A DNA stretch of 64,000 nt from Streptomyces sp. AC555_RSS877 (lineage in GTDB: Bacteria > Actinomycetota > Actinomycetes > Streptomycetales > Streptomycetaceae), in contig NZ_JAGMUK010000018.1 of assembly GCF_019049245.1 (NCBI RefSeq), positions 62,001 through 126,000 of the forward strand, in the 5' to 3' direction. Both the position numbers and the translations under genes were made by a program. Shown in pieces: positions 42,967 to 54,627 of this stretch. Every line of letters starts with the position of its first letter. Position 1 is the first letter of the stretch. The notes beneath the pieces are model-generated. The model ran no database searches. It was not told where the DNA came from and saw only the letters and a list, made by a program, of their open reading frames with translations.

Positions 42967-43788
42967 TCAGTCGCTCCCAACTCCTGTCGGATACCCCCAC
43001 TTGGCGAACTGATGGCAGTACTCCACCGCCTCGTCGAAGGTGACCGACGTCACCGCTTCGGTGCCGTACGGCGGTACGACGGGCCCGATGCCGTACCGGT
43101 GACGTGTGACCCGCCCGTCCTCGTCCCGCAGTTCGAGAACCGTCGGCTCCGGGCAGTTCCACGTCAGGAGCGTGACGTACTCCCCGCCGAGGTTGGCCAG
43201 GCTGCTCCATCCCTCCCCGTTGGCGCGGAGCTCCAGCACCGACGACTCCATCGCGCCGTGGTCGAAGGGGCCGCTGTCCCAGTGGCCGATCAGCGACTCG
43301 TCCAGGCCCGCCCGCGCATTCGCGGCGTCCCGCTCGGCGATCCGGAGCAGAAAAGCGGTGTCGGCCCCGCCGACGTCGACGACCCGCGTGCCGTGCAGGA
43401 GGACGCCCAGGCCGTGTTCCTCGTCCCAGGGGCAGGAGAACTCGATGCCCACGTACGGGATGCCGTCCCGGAAGACGGGGTGGACGCAGAGCGTGCTGAT
43501 GCGCACGAGGTCGGTCAGGCCGGGCGCGGTGGCCAGGTCGTCCGGCTTCAGGGTGTGCACGGCGTGGGCGCTGAGGGCGGGCCGCGCCCCGGCGAGCAGG
43601 GCGGGCAGCCGGCCGGCCGCCCACGCGGCCGTCGCGATCTCGGCGTCGTCCAGCGGGTGGTGCTCGCGGCCCTCGGGGGCGTAGTACAGGGGTACGAGCG
43701 TTCCTGCCGCGGCCGCCCAGGTGTCCGGCGGCAGTGGCACCCGTGTCGTCCAGGCGAAGTCGTCCCAGGAGAAATCGGCTCGGTCCAT
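42967..43788 (-). CDS. DUF6985-like hypothetical protein
   Basis: A 273-residue cytoplasmic protein with many aromatic residues. The central region GIPYVGIEFSCPWDEEHGLGVLLHGTRVVDVGGADTAFLL is a hallmark of Streptomyces proteins annotated DUF6985 (assignment from memory), related to SUKH/immunity-like folds in general character. The remaining sequence (N-terminal SWDDFAWTTRVPLPP, C-terminal TFDEAVEYCHQFAKWGYPTGVG) is less informative. No signal peptide is present. Function unknown; a toxin-immunity role is speculative and no toxin gene is adjacent. Confidence 0.7.
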   Translation of the reverse strand: MDRADFSWDDFAWTTRVPLPPDTWAAAAGTLVPLYYAPEGREHHPLDDAEIATAAWAAGRLPALLAGARPALSAHAVHTLKPDDLATAPGLTDLVRISTLCVHPVFRDGIPYVGIEFSCPWDEEHGLGVLLHGTRVVDVGGADTAFLLRIAERDAANARAGLDESLIGHWDSGPFDHGAMESSVLELRANGEGWSSLANLGGEYVTLLTWNCPEPTVLELRDEDGRVTRHRYGIGPVVPPYGTEAVTSVTFDEAVEYCHQFAKWGYPTGVGSD

Positions 43789-43849
43789 GGTCGCAGGAGG
43801 ACATCACAGGGAGGCCGGGCATGACCAACCGGGCCCCATGTACTAGAGT

Positions 43850-43867
43850 TATCTCGACATCGAGATA
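43850..43867. promoter_or_regulatory. Perfect palindrome upstream of aconitase
   Basis: TATCTCGACATCGAGATA has 8-bp arms around a CA centre and lies about 140 bp upstream of the acnA start and 60 bp upstream of the DUF6985 start. It has the size of a MarR- or TetR-type operator; the cognate regulator is not known. Confidence 0.5.
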
Positions 43868-43922
43868 TCTGCCGAGGCGCGCCGCGGTCGCACGTCGTCA
43901 TCAGTCCGACAGTAAGGCATGC

Positions 43923-43941
43923 CTAACTTAGCCTTACCTTA
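43923..43941 (+). promoter_or_regulatory. Possible iron box (DmdR1/IdeR type) upstream of aconitase
   Basis: CTAACTTAGCCTTACCTTA matches 13 of 19 positions of TTAGGTTAGGCTAACCTAA by hand alignment. It lies 67 bp upstream of the acnA start. Iron-dependent control would suit a [4Fe-4S] enzyme, but the match is moderate. Confidence 0.4.
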
Positions 43942-43942
43942 G

Positions 43943-46726
<2,784 letters not shown>

Positions 46727-46746
46727 GCGGAACGGCACGGCAGTTA

Positions 46747-46778
46747 GGGCCGCATCCCCGGCGACGGGGGTGCGGCCC
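46747..46778. terminator. Bidirectional terminator between acnA and the LuxR-type gene
   Basis: A 13-bp stem (one G-T pair), GGGCCGCATCCCC with GGGGGTGCGGCCC, and a 6-nt loop, followed by TTCG. It separates two convergent genes and can serve both. Confidence 0.8.
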
Positions 46779-46785
46779 TTCGCGA

Positions 46786-47787
46786 TCAGAGCAAGCCGCG
46801 CTGCGCTGCCCGCACCCCCAGCTGGAACCGGCTCGCCGCCCCCAGCCGCTCCTGCAACTCACTCACCCGCCGTCGCAGGGTCCTGAGACTCACCCCCAGA
46901 TGGCGGGCCACCGCCTCGTCCTTCATCCCGGCCGCCAGCAGCCTGATCAACGTCCGTTCGGCCTCAGGGATCTCACCGTCGCCGGCCGGCTGGCCGAGCG
47001 GTGTCGCCTGCTGCCAGGCCATCTCGAAAAGCTTCTGCAGGGCTTCGGTCACCGCCGAGTGCCACACCACGACGGCGCAGTAGCCACCCGCCGCAGAGGA
47101 GGTCAGCGGGAGCATCGCCCGACACCCGTCGACCACCAGCAGCTTGACCGGCACTGACGGCAACACCCGGGCCTGTTCACCGAGTTCGACCATCCTCCAG
47201 GTGCGGGAGAGGACCTTCGGATCTTCCAGGGCGGGCGCCGCGTAGATCCCGCGAGAGACGATCCCGCGGCTGAGCAGATCGGCCTGGAGATCCACCTGCC
47301 GTGCGGGTGGTGCGAGATACGGGGGTGTGTCGAAGAGGCACACCTCGCGCTCGGCGCGCGCGTACATCTCCTCCAGGCGTGCGGCGATGGCACCCTCGCC
47401 GGAAGCGACCTCGATCAGCCGGGACGGCTCCTCACGCAGCAGCCCGGCCTCGTACGCGGTGGCCATCTCCTCGGCGGTGGCGGCGAGCAGTTCGGACACC
47501 GTCTCACGCCGTCTGATCAGTCCGCGGACCGCCACTCTCGGGTCGATCGCGCGTAATCCCCCCATGGAATCCGGCGGCTGGAGCAATCCGAGCGCGAGCA
47601 GACGGTCGCAGGATTCGCGCACCCGGGCCGGTGAGGCGCCGGTCAGGAGCGCCCAACCGGCCTCGCCGGCATCGGGCTGGTGCAGGATCGCCTGGTAGAC
47701 CAACTCGTCGAAGGCGGAGACCCCCACCGCGGCCCAGGGGCTCGCGGCAGGGGTCTGGTCTGCCGTGTCGTATGCCGTGTTCGCCAT
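46786..47787 (-). CDS. LuxR-type HTH regulator with N-terminal TrmB-like domain, TTA codon
   Basis: A 333-residue regulator. Residues 20-75 look like a winged-helix (FDELVYQAILHQPDAGEAGWALLTG, RESCDRLLALGLLQ). The middle (90-250) resembles the sensor half of TrmB/phospholipase-D-like regulators. Residues 268-330 are a LuxR HTH (AERTLIRLLAAGMKDEAVARHLGVSLRTLRRRVSELQERLGA). Codon 78 is TTA (complement of 47554-47556), so the regulator is probably made only when the bldA tRNA is available. It lies 85 bp downstream of the stop of the secreted subtilisin on the same strand, and proteins of this architecture are common neighbours of such proteases. It may control it. Confidence 0.82.
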   Translation of the reverse strand: MANTAYDTADQTPAASPWAAVGVSAFDELVYQAILHQPDAGEAGWALLTGASPARVRESCDRLLALGLLQPPDSMGGLRAIDPRVAVRGLIRRRETVSELLAATAEEMATAYEAGLLREEPSRLIEVASGEGAIAARLEEMYARAEREVCLFDTPPYLAPPARQVDLQADLLSRGIVSRGIYAAPALEDPKVLSRTWRMVELGEQARVLPSVPVKLLVVDGCRAMLPLTSSAAGGYCAVVVWHSAVTEALQKLFEMAWQQATPLGQPAGDGEIPEAERTLIRLLAAGMKDEAVARHLGVSLRTLRRRVSELQERLGAASRFQLGVRAAQRGLL

Positions 47788-47872
47788 GGCCCGGCACGGT
47801 AGGCGATCTTTGTTGCGGCTGTTTGTACCGGCCTGGTGCGCGGTTTACTTCAGGCCGTCTCCGTCGGTCCGG

Positions 47873-50800
47873 CTACTTCAGGCCGAACGCCCGCAGCACG
47901 GTCTGGTCGACCGCGTTGCCGTTCCGGTCGGCGGCCCGCACGCGCAGCGACACGGACGTGGCGCCCTTCGGGTGCTTGAGTTCCGCCTCGCCGTGCTTCA
48001 CCTTCACCTCCTTCCAGGACGTGCCGTCGTCGTAGGAGACCCAGGCCTTCACGTCACCGGCCGTGACGCTGCCCGACTGATTCCGGACGGAGAGCCCGAT
48101 CTCCGACTTGTGCTCGGCCTCGGCACGGCCCAGGAGGTCGAGCCCGTCCACGTCATAGTCGACCGAGAGCAGCGGCAGCGCCGTCTGCCGGTCCGTGTGC
48201 GCCGAGGCGAAGGACCACTCGGTGTGGGTGCCGGTGGAGTACGCGGCCCAGTCGGCCCTGCGCCGGGCGTCGAGAACGAGGCGGTACGAGGCCTTCGCCG
48301 CCGGGGCGTCGAAGGTGCCGAGTCCGCCGAGCGCGGTGTCGCCGACCAGCTGTCCGTCCGCGTACAGCGTGCCCTTCGCGGTGTCCTGGACGTTGTCCAC
48401 GGACCCGTAGTGACCTGGCGTGGCGTCGACCAACTCTGGTACGGCGAAGGTGAGTTTGTCGCCGGTGCGCTGGGAGAGGCCGTACTGCCCGCTGGTCGCC
48501 GGGCGGACGACCGGGCGCAGCCAGTCCTCGGTGGGCAGCCTGCCCGCTTTGTCGAAGGTCCGCAGGGAGTTCCACTGAGGCTTGTTCGCCTTCGAGTCGG
48601 GATAGACGGCGTGCCAGATCCGGCTGTCGGAGACGTTGTAGTACTCGGTGCGCTCCGTGCCGAGCCGCACATTGCTGGTGGTCGCGATGTCGGTCGACTG
48701 CCAGGGACGGAACCTGTACACGGCGTCCTTGCCGACCTGACCGGCCTTGGCACCGTGATAGCGCACCGTCTGCTTCACCGTGTTGGAGCGGTTGAGGTTG
48801 TACGTCTGCTGGTCCGAGACAGCGTCCGTCTGCGGGAACATCACGCTGTACACGTACGGGCTGACCGCGATGCCGTCCAGCTTCAGCTTGACCTTCTTGC
48901 CGCTCTTGAGCAGGGCTTCGAGCTTCGCGCCGTCCTCGCCGGTGGCGAGCATCAGCGGGATGGTCGCGCTCTTCACCGAGGCGAGCCAGTACCCGGGCGT
49001 CTCGCGGTAGGCGAGGACGTAACCGGCGCCGGCCGCGGTCGCGTTGGCCAGTGCCTGGTCCGGCGTTTCCCCGGTGCCCAACCGGACGACCGCCGCCTTG
49101 CCCTTGACGTCGAGCCCCGCGAAGTCGGCCGCGGTGCCGCTGCCCGCGTCCACCGCCCGGACCGTGCGGTCACCGCTGATCTTCACCGGGAACCCGCTGG
49201 AGGTCTGCGCGTAGTCGAGGGGCAGCGCGTACTTCTCGGGGCTGGTGACGCTCGCCGTCAGCTCCTTGGCGTACAGACGGAACTTCGAGGAGAACTCGAA
49301 CATGCCCTCGGTGACCTTCTCGGTGGGCGCCACGTATACGTGGTCGGTCCACCAGCCCTGGCTGTAGGTCAGGCCCCAGGCGCTGCCCGGGCCCTCCCGG
49401 TGCCAGTTGGTGCTGAAGCCCTGGAACTCGGAGTCCTCCTCGGTCTTCGGCTTGATCTCGACGGCCGTGCGGGCGTCGAGGACGACCTCGGTGTTCTTGT
49501 CGACCTTGACCTCCGGGTCGCCGACGACCGAGGTGTTGACCTCCAGTCCGGCCGCGTCCCGCTTCGAGATCCAGGACGCCGTGGAGTACGTACCGGCGGG
49601 CACCTTGAAGGTGTAGCCACTGCCGAGGAACCCGTACGTGTCCGGGTACGCGCCGTTGAGTTCCTGCAGCATGAAGATCGACGCCCCGGTGGACGGCTTG
49701 CCGTCCCGGCCCACCAGCGACACCTTCAGGTCGTAGGTCTTCGCCAGCTTCTCGAAGCCGACGGCGGTGGTGACCTGGACGCCGTCGGCTTTCGCGGTGA
49801 TGTGGCCCGTGTACCGGCCCGTCTTCTCCTCGGCCGGGTCGACGGTGACGCCGACGGTGGCGGTGCCCTTCGCCGGGACGGTCACGGTGTCCGCGTTCAG
49901 GGCGGCGTCGGGGAGCGACGAGGAGACCTGCAACTCCACCGCTTTGTCGCTGGTGTTGGTGTAGGTGATGTCCTTGCTGTCGGTCTCGGTGTCGCTCTCC
50001 TCGTACGTGCCGAAGCTCAGCGTCGGCGTCGCGAAGACGCCCTGATGGACAGCCCGTACGGCGTCGACCCGGCCGTCGCCCTGCTCGAACACGGAGTTGA
50101 CGGTGTTCGTCTTCGCGGTGGTCGCCAGCGCCTGCTTGAGCTGCTGCCCCGTCCAGTCCGGATGGGCCTGCGCGACCAGCGCCGCGGCGCCCGCGACATG
50201 CGGGGTCGCCATCGACGTACCGCCTGCCGTTGTGTAGTTGGCGTCGACCGGCGTGCCCATGGTCGTGCCGGCCGCGCGGGCCGCGGTGATGGCCGCGCCC
50301 GGTGCGGTGATCTCCGGCTTGACCGCGGAGTCGCCGATGCGCGGGCCCCGGCTCGAGAACGACGCCAGCTTGTCGGACTTGTCCACGGCGCCCACCGTCA
50401 GCGCCGAGTCGGCGATGCCCGGGGTGCCGACGGTCTGCTCGGACGGGCCGGAGTTGCCCGCCGCGATCACGAAGAGGGTGCCGGTGGAGGCGGACAGCTC
50501 GTCGACCGTCTCGCTCAGCACGTCCGAGGGGCCCGACGCGGTGCCGCCCAGCGACATCGACACGATCTTCGCGCCGGAGCGCGCCGCCCACTCCATGCCC
50601 GCGATGATCCAGGAGTCCTGGCCCCGGCCCGCGTTGTTCAGCACCTTGCCGACCAGCAGCTCCGCGCCCGGCGCCACACCCTTGCGCCTGCCGTCCGAGG
50701 CCGCGCCCGAGCCGACGATCGTGGACGCCACATGGGTGCCGTGGCCGTGGCCGTCCTGCACCGCCTGGTCCGGGACGAAGCTTCGCGTCTCCCCGATCTT

Positions 50801-51550
50801 CCCCGCGAGATCCGGGTGGCCGGCGTCCACGCCCGTGTCCAGGACGGCGACTTTGACGCCCTTGCCGTCGTACCCCGCCTGCCACACCTCGGGCGCGCCG
50901 ATCTGCGGCACGCTCACGTCGAGGGACGCCGTGACCTTGCCGTCGAGCCAGATCTTGTCGATGCCCTCGCCGAGCTGCCGCGCGGCCTTCGTCGTGGGTC
51001 CGGTGCCGAGCTCTGGGGCGATGTCCGCCCAGAAGGCCGTCGACTTCCTCGCGCTCAGCGCGGCGCCGTCGATCGTGGGCAGCGTGAGCGTCCGGCGCGC
51101 GCCGTCGGGGGTCGCGCTGCCTTTCGTGTACGTCGCGATCACCGGGGTGGCGCCGGTCCTCGAGTCCGCGTAGCCCTGCTTCACCAGCTGGGTGACGTTG
51201 AACAGGGCCGGGTCGAGGCGGCCCGCGTTCAGCAGCGGGATGGCGTCCGCCGGCAGGACACTGACCTCGCCGTCCTTCTCGCTCGACACGAACGTGGCGG
51301 CCTCGCGGCCCTTGCCGCGCTGGACGTCGACGGCGTACTTGCCGTCCGGGCCGTCGCTGAGCGACACGATGTCGCCGGTGATGAGGGTGACGGTCTGCGT
51401 GTTCGTGGCACCGGTCGCGGCGCCGCTCCGCACGGGCGTGGTGTCCGGCGTGGTGACCGGTGACCCGGTATCGGCCGTCGCGGGCGTGATCGTGCCCGTG
51501 AGTAGTCCTGCCGCTCCTGCCACGGCCCAGAGGGCGTGGAGTCTTCGCAT
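47873..51550 (-). CDS. Large secreted S8 subtilisin-like serine protease
   Basis: A 1225-residue secreted protein. The signal peptide covers about 1-26 (RRLHALWAVAGAAGLLTG...ATA); an inhibitor-like propeptide extends to about 200. The catalytic triad is visible as VAVLDTGVD (Asp), GHGHGTHVAS (His) and GTSMATPHVAGAAALV (Ser). The C-terminal 700 residues are beta-rich, with Ig/FN-like segments and a PA-like insertion around AADFAGLDVKGKAAVVRL. There is no cell-wall anchor motif. The family degrades extracellular protein during growth or differentiation. The start is ATG 51550; a 23-bp palindrome lies 31 bp upstream. The neighbouring TTA-containing regulator suggests developmental control. Confidence 0.95.
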   Translation of the reverse strand: MRRLHALWAVAGAAGLLTGTITPATADTGSPVTTPDTTPVRSGAATGATNTQTVTLITGDIVSLSDGPDGKYAVDVQRGKGREAATFVSSEKDGEVSVLPADAIPLLNAGRLDPALFNVTQLVKQGYADSRTGATPVIATYTKGSATPDGARRTLTLPTIDGAALSARKSTAFWADIAPELGTGPTTKAARQLGEGIDKIWLDGKVTASLDVSVPQIGAPEVWQAGYDGKGVKVAVLDTGVDAGHPDLAGKIGETRSFVPDQAVQDGHGHGTHVASTIVGSGAASDGRRKGVAPGAELLVGKVLNNAGRGQDSWIIAGMEWAARSGAKIVSMSLGGTASGPSDVLSETVDELSASTGTLFVIAAGNSGPSEQTVGTPGIADSALTVGAVDKSDKLASFSSRGPRIGDSAVKPEITAPGAAITAARAAGTTMGTPVDANYTTAGGTSMATPHVAGAAALVAQAHPDWTGQQLKQALATTAKTNTVNSVFEQGDGRVDAVRAVHQGVFATPTLSFGTYEESDTETDSKDITYTNTSDKAVELQVSSSLPDAALNADTVTVPAKGTATVGVTVDPAEEKTGRYTGHITAKADGVQVTTAVGFEKLAKTYDLKVSLVGRDGKPSTGASIFMLQELNGAYPDTYGFLGSGYTFKVPAGTYSTASWISKRDAAGLEVNTSVVGDPEVKVDKNTEVVLDARTAVEIKPKTEEDSEFQGFSTNWHREGPGSAWGLTYSQGWWTDHVYVAPTEKVTEGMFEFSSKFRLYAKELTASVTSPEKYALPLDYAQTSSGFPVKISGDRTVRAVDAGSGTAADFAGLDVKGKAAVVRLGTGETPDQALANATAAGAGYVLAYRETPGYWLASVKSATIPLMLATGEDGAKLEALLKSGKKVKLKLDGIAVSPYVYSVMFPQTDAVSDQQTYNLNRSNTVKQTVRYHGAKAGQVGKDAVYRFRPWQSTDIATTSNVRLGTERTEYYNVSDSRIWHAVYPDSKANKPQWNSLRTFDKAGRLPTEDWLRPVVRPATSGQYGLSQRTGDKLTFAVPELVDATPGHYGSVDNVQDTAKGTLYADGQLVGDTALGGLGTFDAPAAKASYRLVLDARRRADWAAYSTGTHTEWSFASAHTDRQTALPLLSVDYDVDGLDLLGRAEAEHKSEIGLSVRNQSGSVTAGDVKAWVSYDDGTSWKEVKVKHGEAELKHPKGATSVSLRVRAADRNGNAVDQTVLRAFGLK

Positions 51551-51580
51551 GGGTGGCGTCCTCCCCTGAACGCTGACGAC

Positions 51581-51603
51581 GCTTCCGCCTGGTGAGCGGA
51601 AGC
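51581..51603. promoter_or_regulatory. Inverted repeat upstream of the subtilisin gene
   Basis: GCTTCCGC-n7-GCGGAAGC, perfect 8-bp arms, centred 42 bp upstream of the start codon. There is no gene ending toward it on the plus strand, so an operator or 5'-leader hairpin is more likely than a terminator. Confidence 0.5.
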
Positions 51604-51814
51604 CAGTGATCAGAGTGGGCGCTGCGCGGAAGGCGACTCAAGGGAATCCTGTGGCCGGGGAGTGCCAATGCCCTCTTCGGCCAAGGGGATTGGGGGCTTC
51701 CACCGTTCCCCCGGAGGTCGGGCCGTGCGCCCGCACGGTCGGTCGCGCGGGTCGCACGGCTGCAGCTCAGTCGGAGCACGGCGTTCCCTCAGCCTGCGGG
51801 GACAGGATTGAGAC

Positions 51815-51957
51815 ATGTCTGGCACCCCCCCTGACCCGAAACGGCCGCGTCCGTGTGACGACGGCCGATGACGAGCCCGGACTCACCGAGCCGCATGCCG
51901 TCTTCCACCGTGCGTGAGACGGGGCAGGCCATCATGCCGCCGGAGAACGGGAGATGA
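51815..51957 (+). pseudogene. Vestige of an OmpR-type response-regulator gene
   Basis: Directly upstream of the histidine kinase, one frame reads GRVRVTTADDEPGLTE (51853-51893 region), like the start of a receiver domain. A second frame reads TVRETGQAIMPPENGR and ends in a TGA that overlaps the kinase ATG (ATGA), like the last strand of an OmpR-type winged helix (TVRGxGYxxRPP). The roughly 190 residues that should lie between are missing and the frames differ. This looks like an internal deletion of the kinase's partner. The rest of the 403-bp gap 51551-51953 shows only the palindrome. Confidence 0.5.
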
Positions 51958-53456
51958 GCGCGCGCCCACGTGGGCGGTCCCTGCGTACACGGCTCCTCGT
52001 CGTCGTCGGCGTCGTACTCGTCGGCGTCTGCCTGGCCATGGCGCTCACCACCGTCCTGGCCCAGCGCTCCTACCTGCTCGGCCGGCTCGACCAGCGGGTC
52101 GCCAACGCCGCGGAGCGAAGCCAGGGCGCTGTCCGCACCCTGCCGGACAGCGGCAGGGACCTCGGTTTCCTCACCGAACAGGCCCAGGCGGTAGGCACGC
52201 TCGCCGCCCGGCTCGACGACGACGGCGACATCATGGCGGCCGAGGTCGTGACCCGAGACGCTGGGCCACGTGCGCTCACCGCCCGCCAGCGCGCCCCCCT
52301 CGCAGGCATCGAGGCCGACGGCTCCCTGCACAACCGGACGATTCCGGGCCTGGGCACCTATCGGGTCTCCGCTCTCGACGCCGACGGGAGCCTCGTTCTC
52401 ACCGGTCTCCCGATGGGCGAGGTACAGGACATGCTCCGCAACCTGATCGCGGTCGAGGCCGGGGTGGCCGGCGCCGGACTCGTCGCCGCAGGCGGTGTCT
52501 GCGCCGTCGTCGTCCGGCGTCAGCTGCGCCCCCTCGGCCGGGTCGCGGCCACCGCCGCCGAGGTCTCGCGGTTCCCGCTGGGCCACGGCGAGGCCGCTGT
52601 CCTCACCCGTGTGCCCGAACGCGACACCGCCCCCGGCAGCGAGGCCGGTCAGGTCGGCGCCGCGCTCAACCGCATGATCGAGCACGTCGAGTCCTCGATC
52701 GCCGAGCGCCGGAGCAGCGAGGAGCGGATGCGCTGTTTCCTCGCCGACGCCAGCCACGAACTGCGGACGCCGCTCGCGTCCATCGCCGGATACGCGGAGC
52801 TGATGAACCGCGGCACCGACCCGATCGAGCCGGTGGTGGCCTGGCGCCGGGTCTCGGCGGAGTCGGCGAGGATGACGGGCCTGGTGGAGGATCTGCTCCT
52901 GCTGGCCCGGCTCGACGAGGGCAGGCCTCTGCAGGTTGCCGAGGTCGACCTCGCGGCGCTGGTCGCCGAGGAGGTGTGGGACGCGCGAGCCGCGGACGAC
53001 GGCGGCCATGACTGGCGGCTGGAGCTGTCCCTGGACGCGTCCGCGCTGGTCGCCGGTGACGAGGCGCGGCTGCGCCAGGTAGTGGCCAAGCTGTTGGGCA
53101 ACGCGCGTGTGCACACGGCTGCTGACACGACGGTGGTGACCTCCGTCGAGGCCACGGACGCCCGGTGCGTCATCCGCGTCCGCGACGACGGGCCCGGCAT
53201 CCCGCCCGCCCTCCTGCCCACCGTCTTCGAACGCTTCACCCGCGCCGACACCTCCCGATCCCGCACGGACGCGCGAGCGGGCGGCTCCGGCCTGGGCCTC
53301 GCCATCGCGGCGGCGATCACGACGGCCCACGGCGGCCGGATCGACGTGCACAGCGTCCCGGGACACACCGAGTTCACCCTGTGCCTTCCGGTGGTGGGGG
53401 CGGACGACCCGGCCGGAACGCGGGCGGCGGTCCGGAGCAGGCCGGCGTCGGTGTAG
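51954..53456 (+). CDS. HAMP-type sensor histidine kinase, apparently orphaned
   Basis: A 500-residue membrane kinase. TM1 is at about 12-34 (LLVVVGVVLVGVCLAMALTTVL), an extracytoplasmic sensor of about 125 residues follows, and TM2 is at about 165-185. Then a HAMP domain, the H box FLADASHELRTPL with H268, the N box LLGNARVH (N replaced context LVVAKLLGNA), and G boxes DDGPGIP and GGSGLGLAIA. All ATPase motifs appear intact. In Streptomyces this type is normally preceded by and coupled to an OmpR-family regulator; here only remnants exist, so it must signal to a distant regulator or be nonfunctional. The start ATG overlaps the remnant stop. Confidence 0.9.
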   Translation: MSARPRGRSLRTRLLVVVGVVLVGVCLAMALTTVLAQRSYLLGRLDQRVANAAERSQGAVRTLPDSGRDLGFLTEQAQAVGTLAARLDDDGDIMAAEVVTRDAGPRALTARQRAPLAGIEADGSLHNRTIPGLGTYRVSALDADGSLVLTGLPMGEVQDMLRNLIAVEAGVAGAGLVAAGGVCAVVVRRQLRPLGRVAATAAEVSRFPLGHGEAAVLTRVPERDTAPGSEAGQVGAALNRMIEHVESSIAERRSSEERMRCFLADASHELRTPLASIAGYAELMNRGTDPIEPVVAWRRVSAESARMTGLVEDLLLLARLDEGRPLQVAEVDLAALVAEEVWDARAADDGGHDWRLELSLDASALVAGDEARLRQVVAKLLGNARVHTAADTTVVTSVEATDARCVIRVRDDGPGIPPALLPTVFERFTRADTSRSRTDARAGGSGLGLAIAAAITTAHGGRIDVHSVPGHTEFTLCLPVVGADDPAGTRAAVRSRPASV

Positions 53457-53488
53457 GGCGAGTCCGCGTCACCGGCCCACGGCAGGCA

Positions 53489-53740
53489 CCGGTCGGATGC
53501 CGCGGCCGCCTCCTCGCGCCCGACCGCGACACCGGCGCCGAGCGGAGGACCACGAACCAGATCGACGATCCCGGGGACCCGGCGGAGAACACGATCTCGA
53601 GCCTGCCGCCGGTGAAGGACGCGATCGTGACCGTCGCCGACGACTCGGCCTTCTCCGACGACACGGCCGTTGCCGACAACACGGCCTACTCCCGCGACAC
53701 GGCCGTCGTCGAGGCTTGGCCCGCCCCGCGGCTGAGGCGG
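53489..53740 (+). pseudogene. Unrecognised coding-like fragment
   Basis: In the 417-bp interval 53457-53873, one plus-strand frame (codons starting at 53489, 53492 and so on) has nearly all third positions G or C; I count 24 of 25 and about 33 of 35 in two stretches. That is typical of real Streptomyces coding sequence. It reads for example NQIDDPGDPAENTISSLPP and AIVTVADDSAFSDDTAV, with DTAV/DNTAY repeats. No credible start with a ribosome-binding site is seen, and after about 53740 the frame becomes Arg-rich and loses the bias. Probably a gene remnant; the family is unknown. Confidence 0.3.
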
Positions 53741-53861
53741 CGTGTCCGGCGCCTCGGCCGTCGCCGATCCCGCACCGTCCCACGACCGACGCGTCACCGA
53801 CCGCCGACCCGAACTGACCCCGTCGCCGAAACCGCTGCTGCCCAACTCCCGCCCGTTTCCC

Positions 53862-53867
53862 TACCCT
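53862..53867 (+). promoter_or_regulatory. Putative leaderless -10 for the HD-domain gene
   Basis: TACCCT lies 6 nt before the GTG at 53874, with no Shine-Dalgarno sequence between, the same geometry as at 2432. Confidence 0.35.
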
Positions 53868-53873
53868 TGCGGC

Positions 53874-54470
53874 GTGAAGCCCCCCGATCTCCTCCACCGA
53901 GCCCTCCACGACCCAGGCCCCGGAGACCCGCCCCTGCGTCCCCTCCCGGACGACGTGGCCCGTCTCCTGCGCGACCTCGACGCCCCGCCCCGACTCGCGG
54001 CCCATCTCCGGGCCGTGCACGACGTCGCGCACCGACTCGTCGACCGGGTGGCGCGGCAGCACCCGACCTTGACTCTCGACCGTGCCGCCGTACTCTTCGG
54101 CGCGGCCACCCACGACATCGGCAAGACGGCCCACGTCGGTGAACTCTCCGGTCCGGGCTCGGCACACGAGGAGGCGGGGCGCGCGCTGCTGCTGGCCCGG
54201 GGCGTCAGCCCCGAACGGGCCCGCTTCGCGGGCACACACGCCACCTGGAACGTGCCGGGACTCACCGTCGAGGACCTGCTCGTGAGCGTGGCCGACAAGA
54301 TCTGGAAGAACAGACGGGTCCGGGAACTGGAGGACCTGGTCGTGGGACGGCTGGCCATGGTCAGTGGCCGCCCGGTCTGGGAGGAGTTCCTGGCCTTCGA
54401 CGACCTCCTCACGGCGATCGGCGAGGGAGCCGAGGGGCGGCTGGCCTTCCAGGCGTCGTATCCGACTTGA
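53874..54470 (+). CDS. HD-domain phosphohydrolase
   Basis: A 198-residue protein with an HD metal-site pattern: a first His in HLRAVHDVAHRLVDRV, the doublet in FGAATHDIGKT, a further His in RFAGTHATW, and an Asp in LLVSVADKIWK. HD proteins hydrolyse nucleotides or phosphate monoesters; this short stand-alone type is widespread in Streptomyces but its substrate is not known. GTG 53874 is chosen because it aligns with the start of the helical domain and has a -10-like TACCCT just upstream. The longer open frame from 53742 lacks support. A terminator hairpin follows the stop. Confidence 0.82.
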   Translation: MKPPDLLHRALHDPGPGDPPLRPLPDDVARLLRDLDAPPRLAAHLRAVHDVAHRLVDRVARQHPTLTLDRAAVLFGAATHDIGKTAHVGELSGPGSAHEEAGRALLLARGVSPERARFAGTHATWNVPGLTVEDLLVSVADKIWKNRRVRELEDLVVGRLAMVSGRPVWEEFLAFDDLLTAIGEGAEGRLAFQASYPT

Positions 54471-54545
54471 CCCCCTCAGGTCAGAGTCAGCGCCGGCACC
54501 TCCTGACGTCCCCGCACCACCACTGAGGCACGGCAGACACCCAGA

Positions 54546-54567
54546 GCCGCACCCACTCGGGTGCGGC
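54546..54567 (+). terminator. Terminator after the HD-domain gene
   Basis: A 9-bp stem GCCGCACCC with GGGTGCGGC around ACTC, followed by CCTTGTG. It separates the HD gene from the LPMO promoter region. Confidence 0.7.
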
Positions 54568-54627
54568 CCTTGTGCGCCATGCGTTTACAAGTCGGCCACT
54601 CGGCGCTAGCTTCCCAAACAGGTGGGG

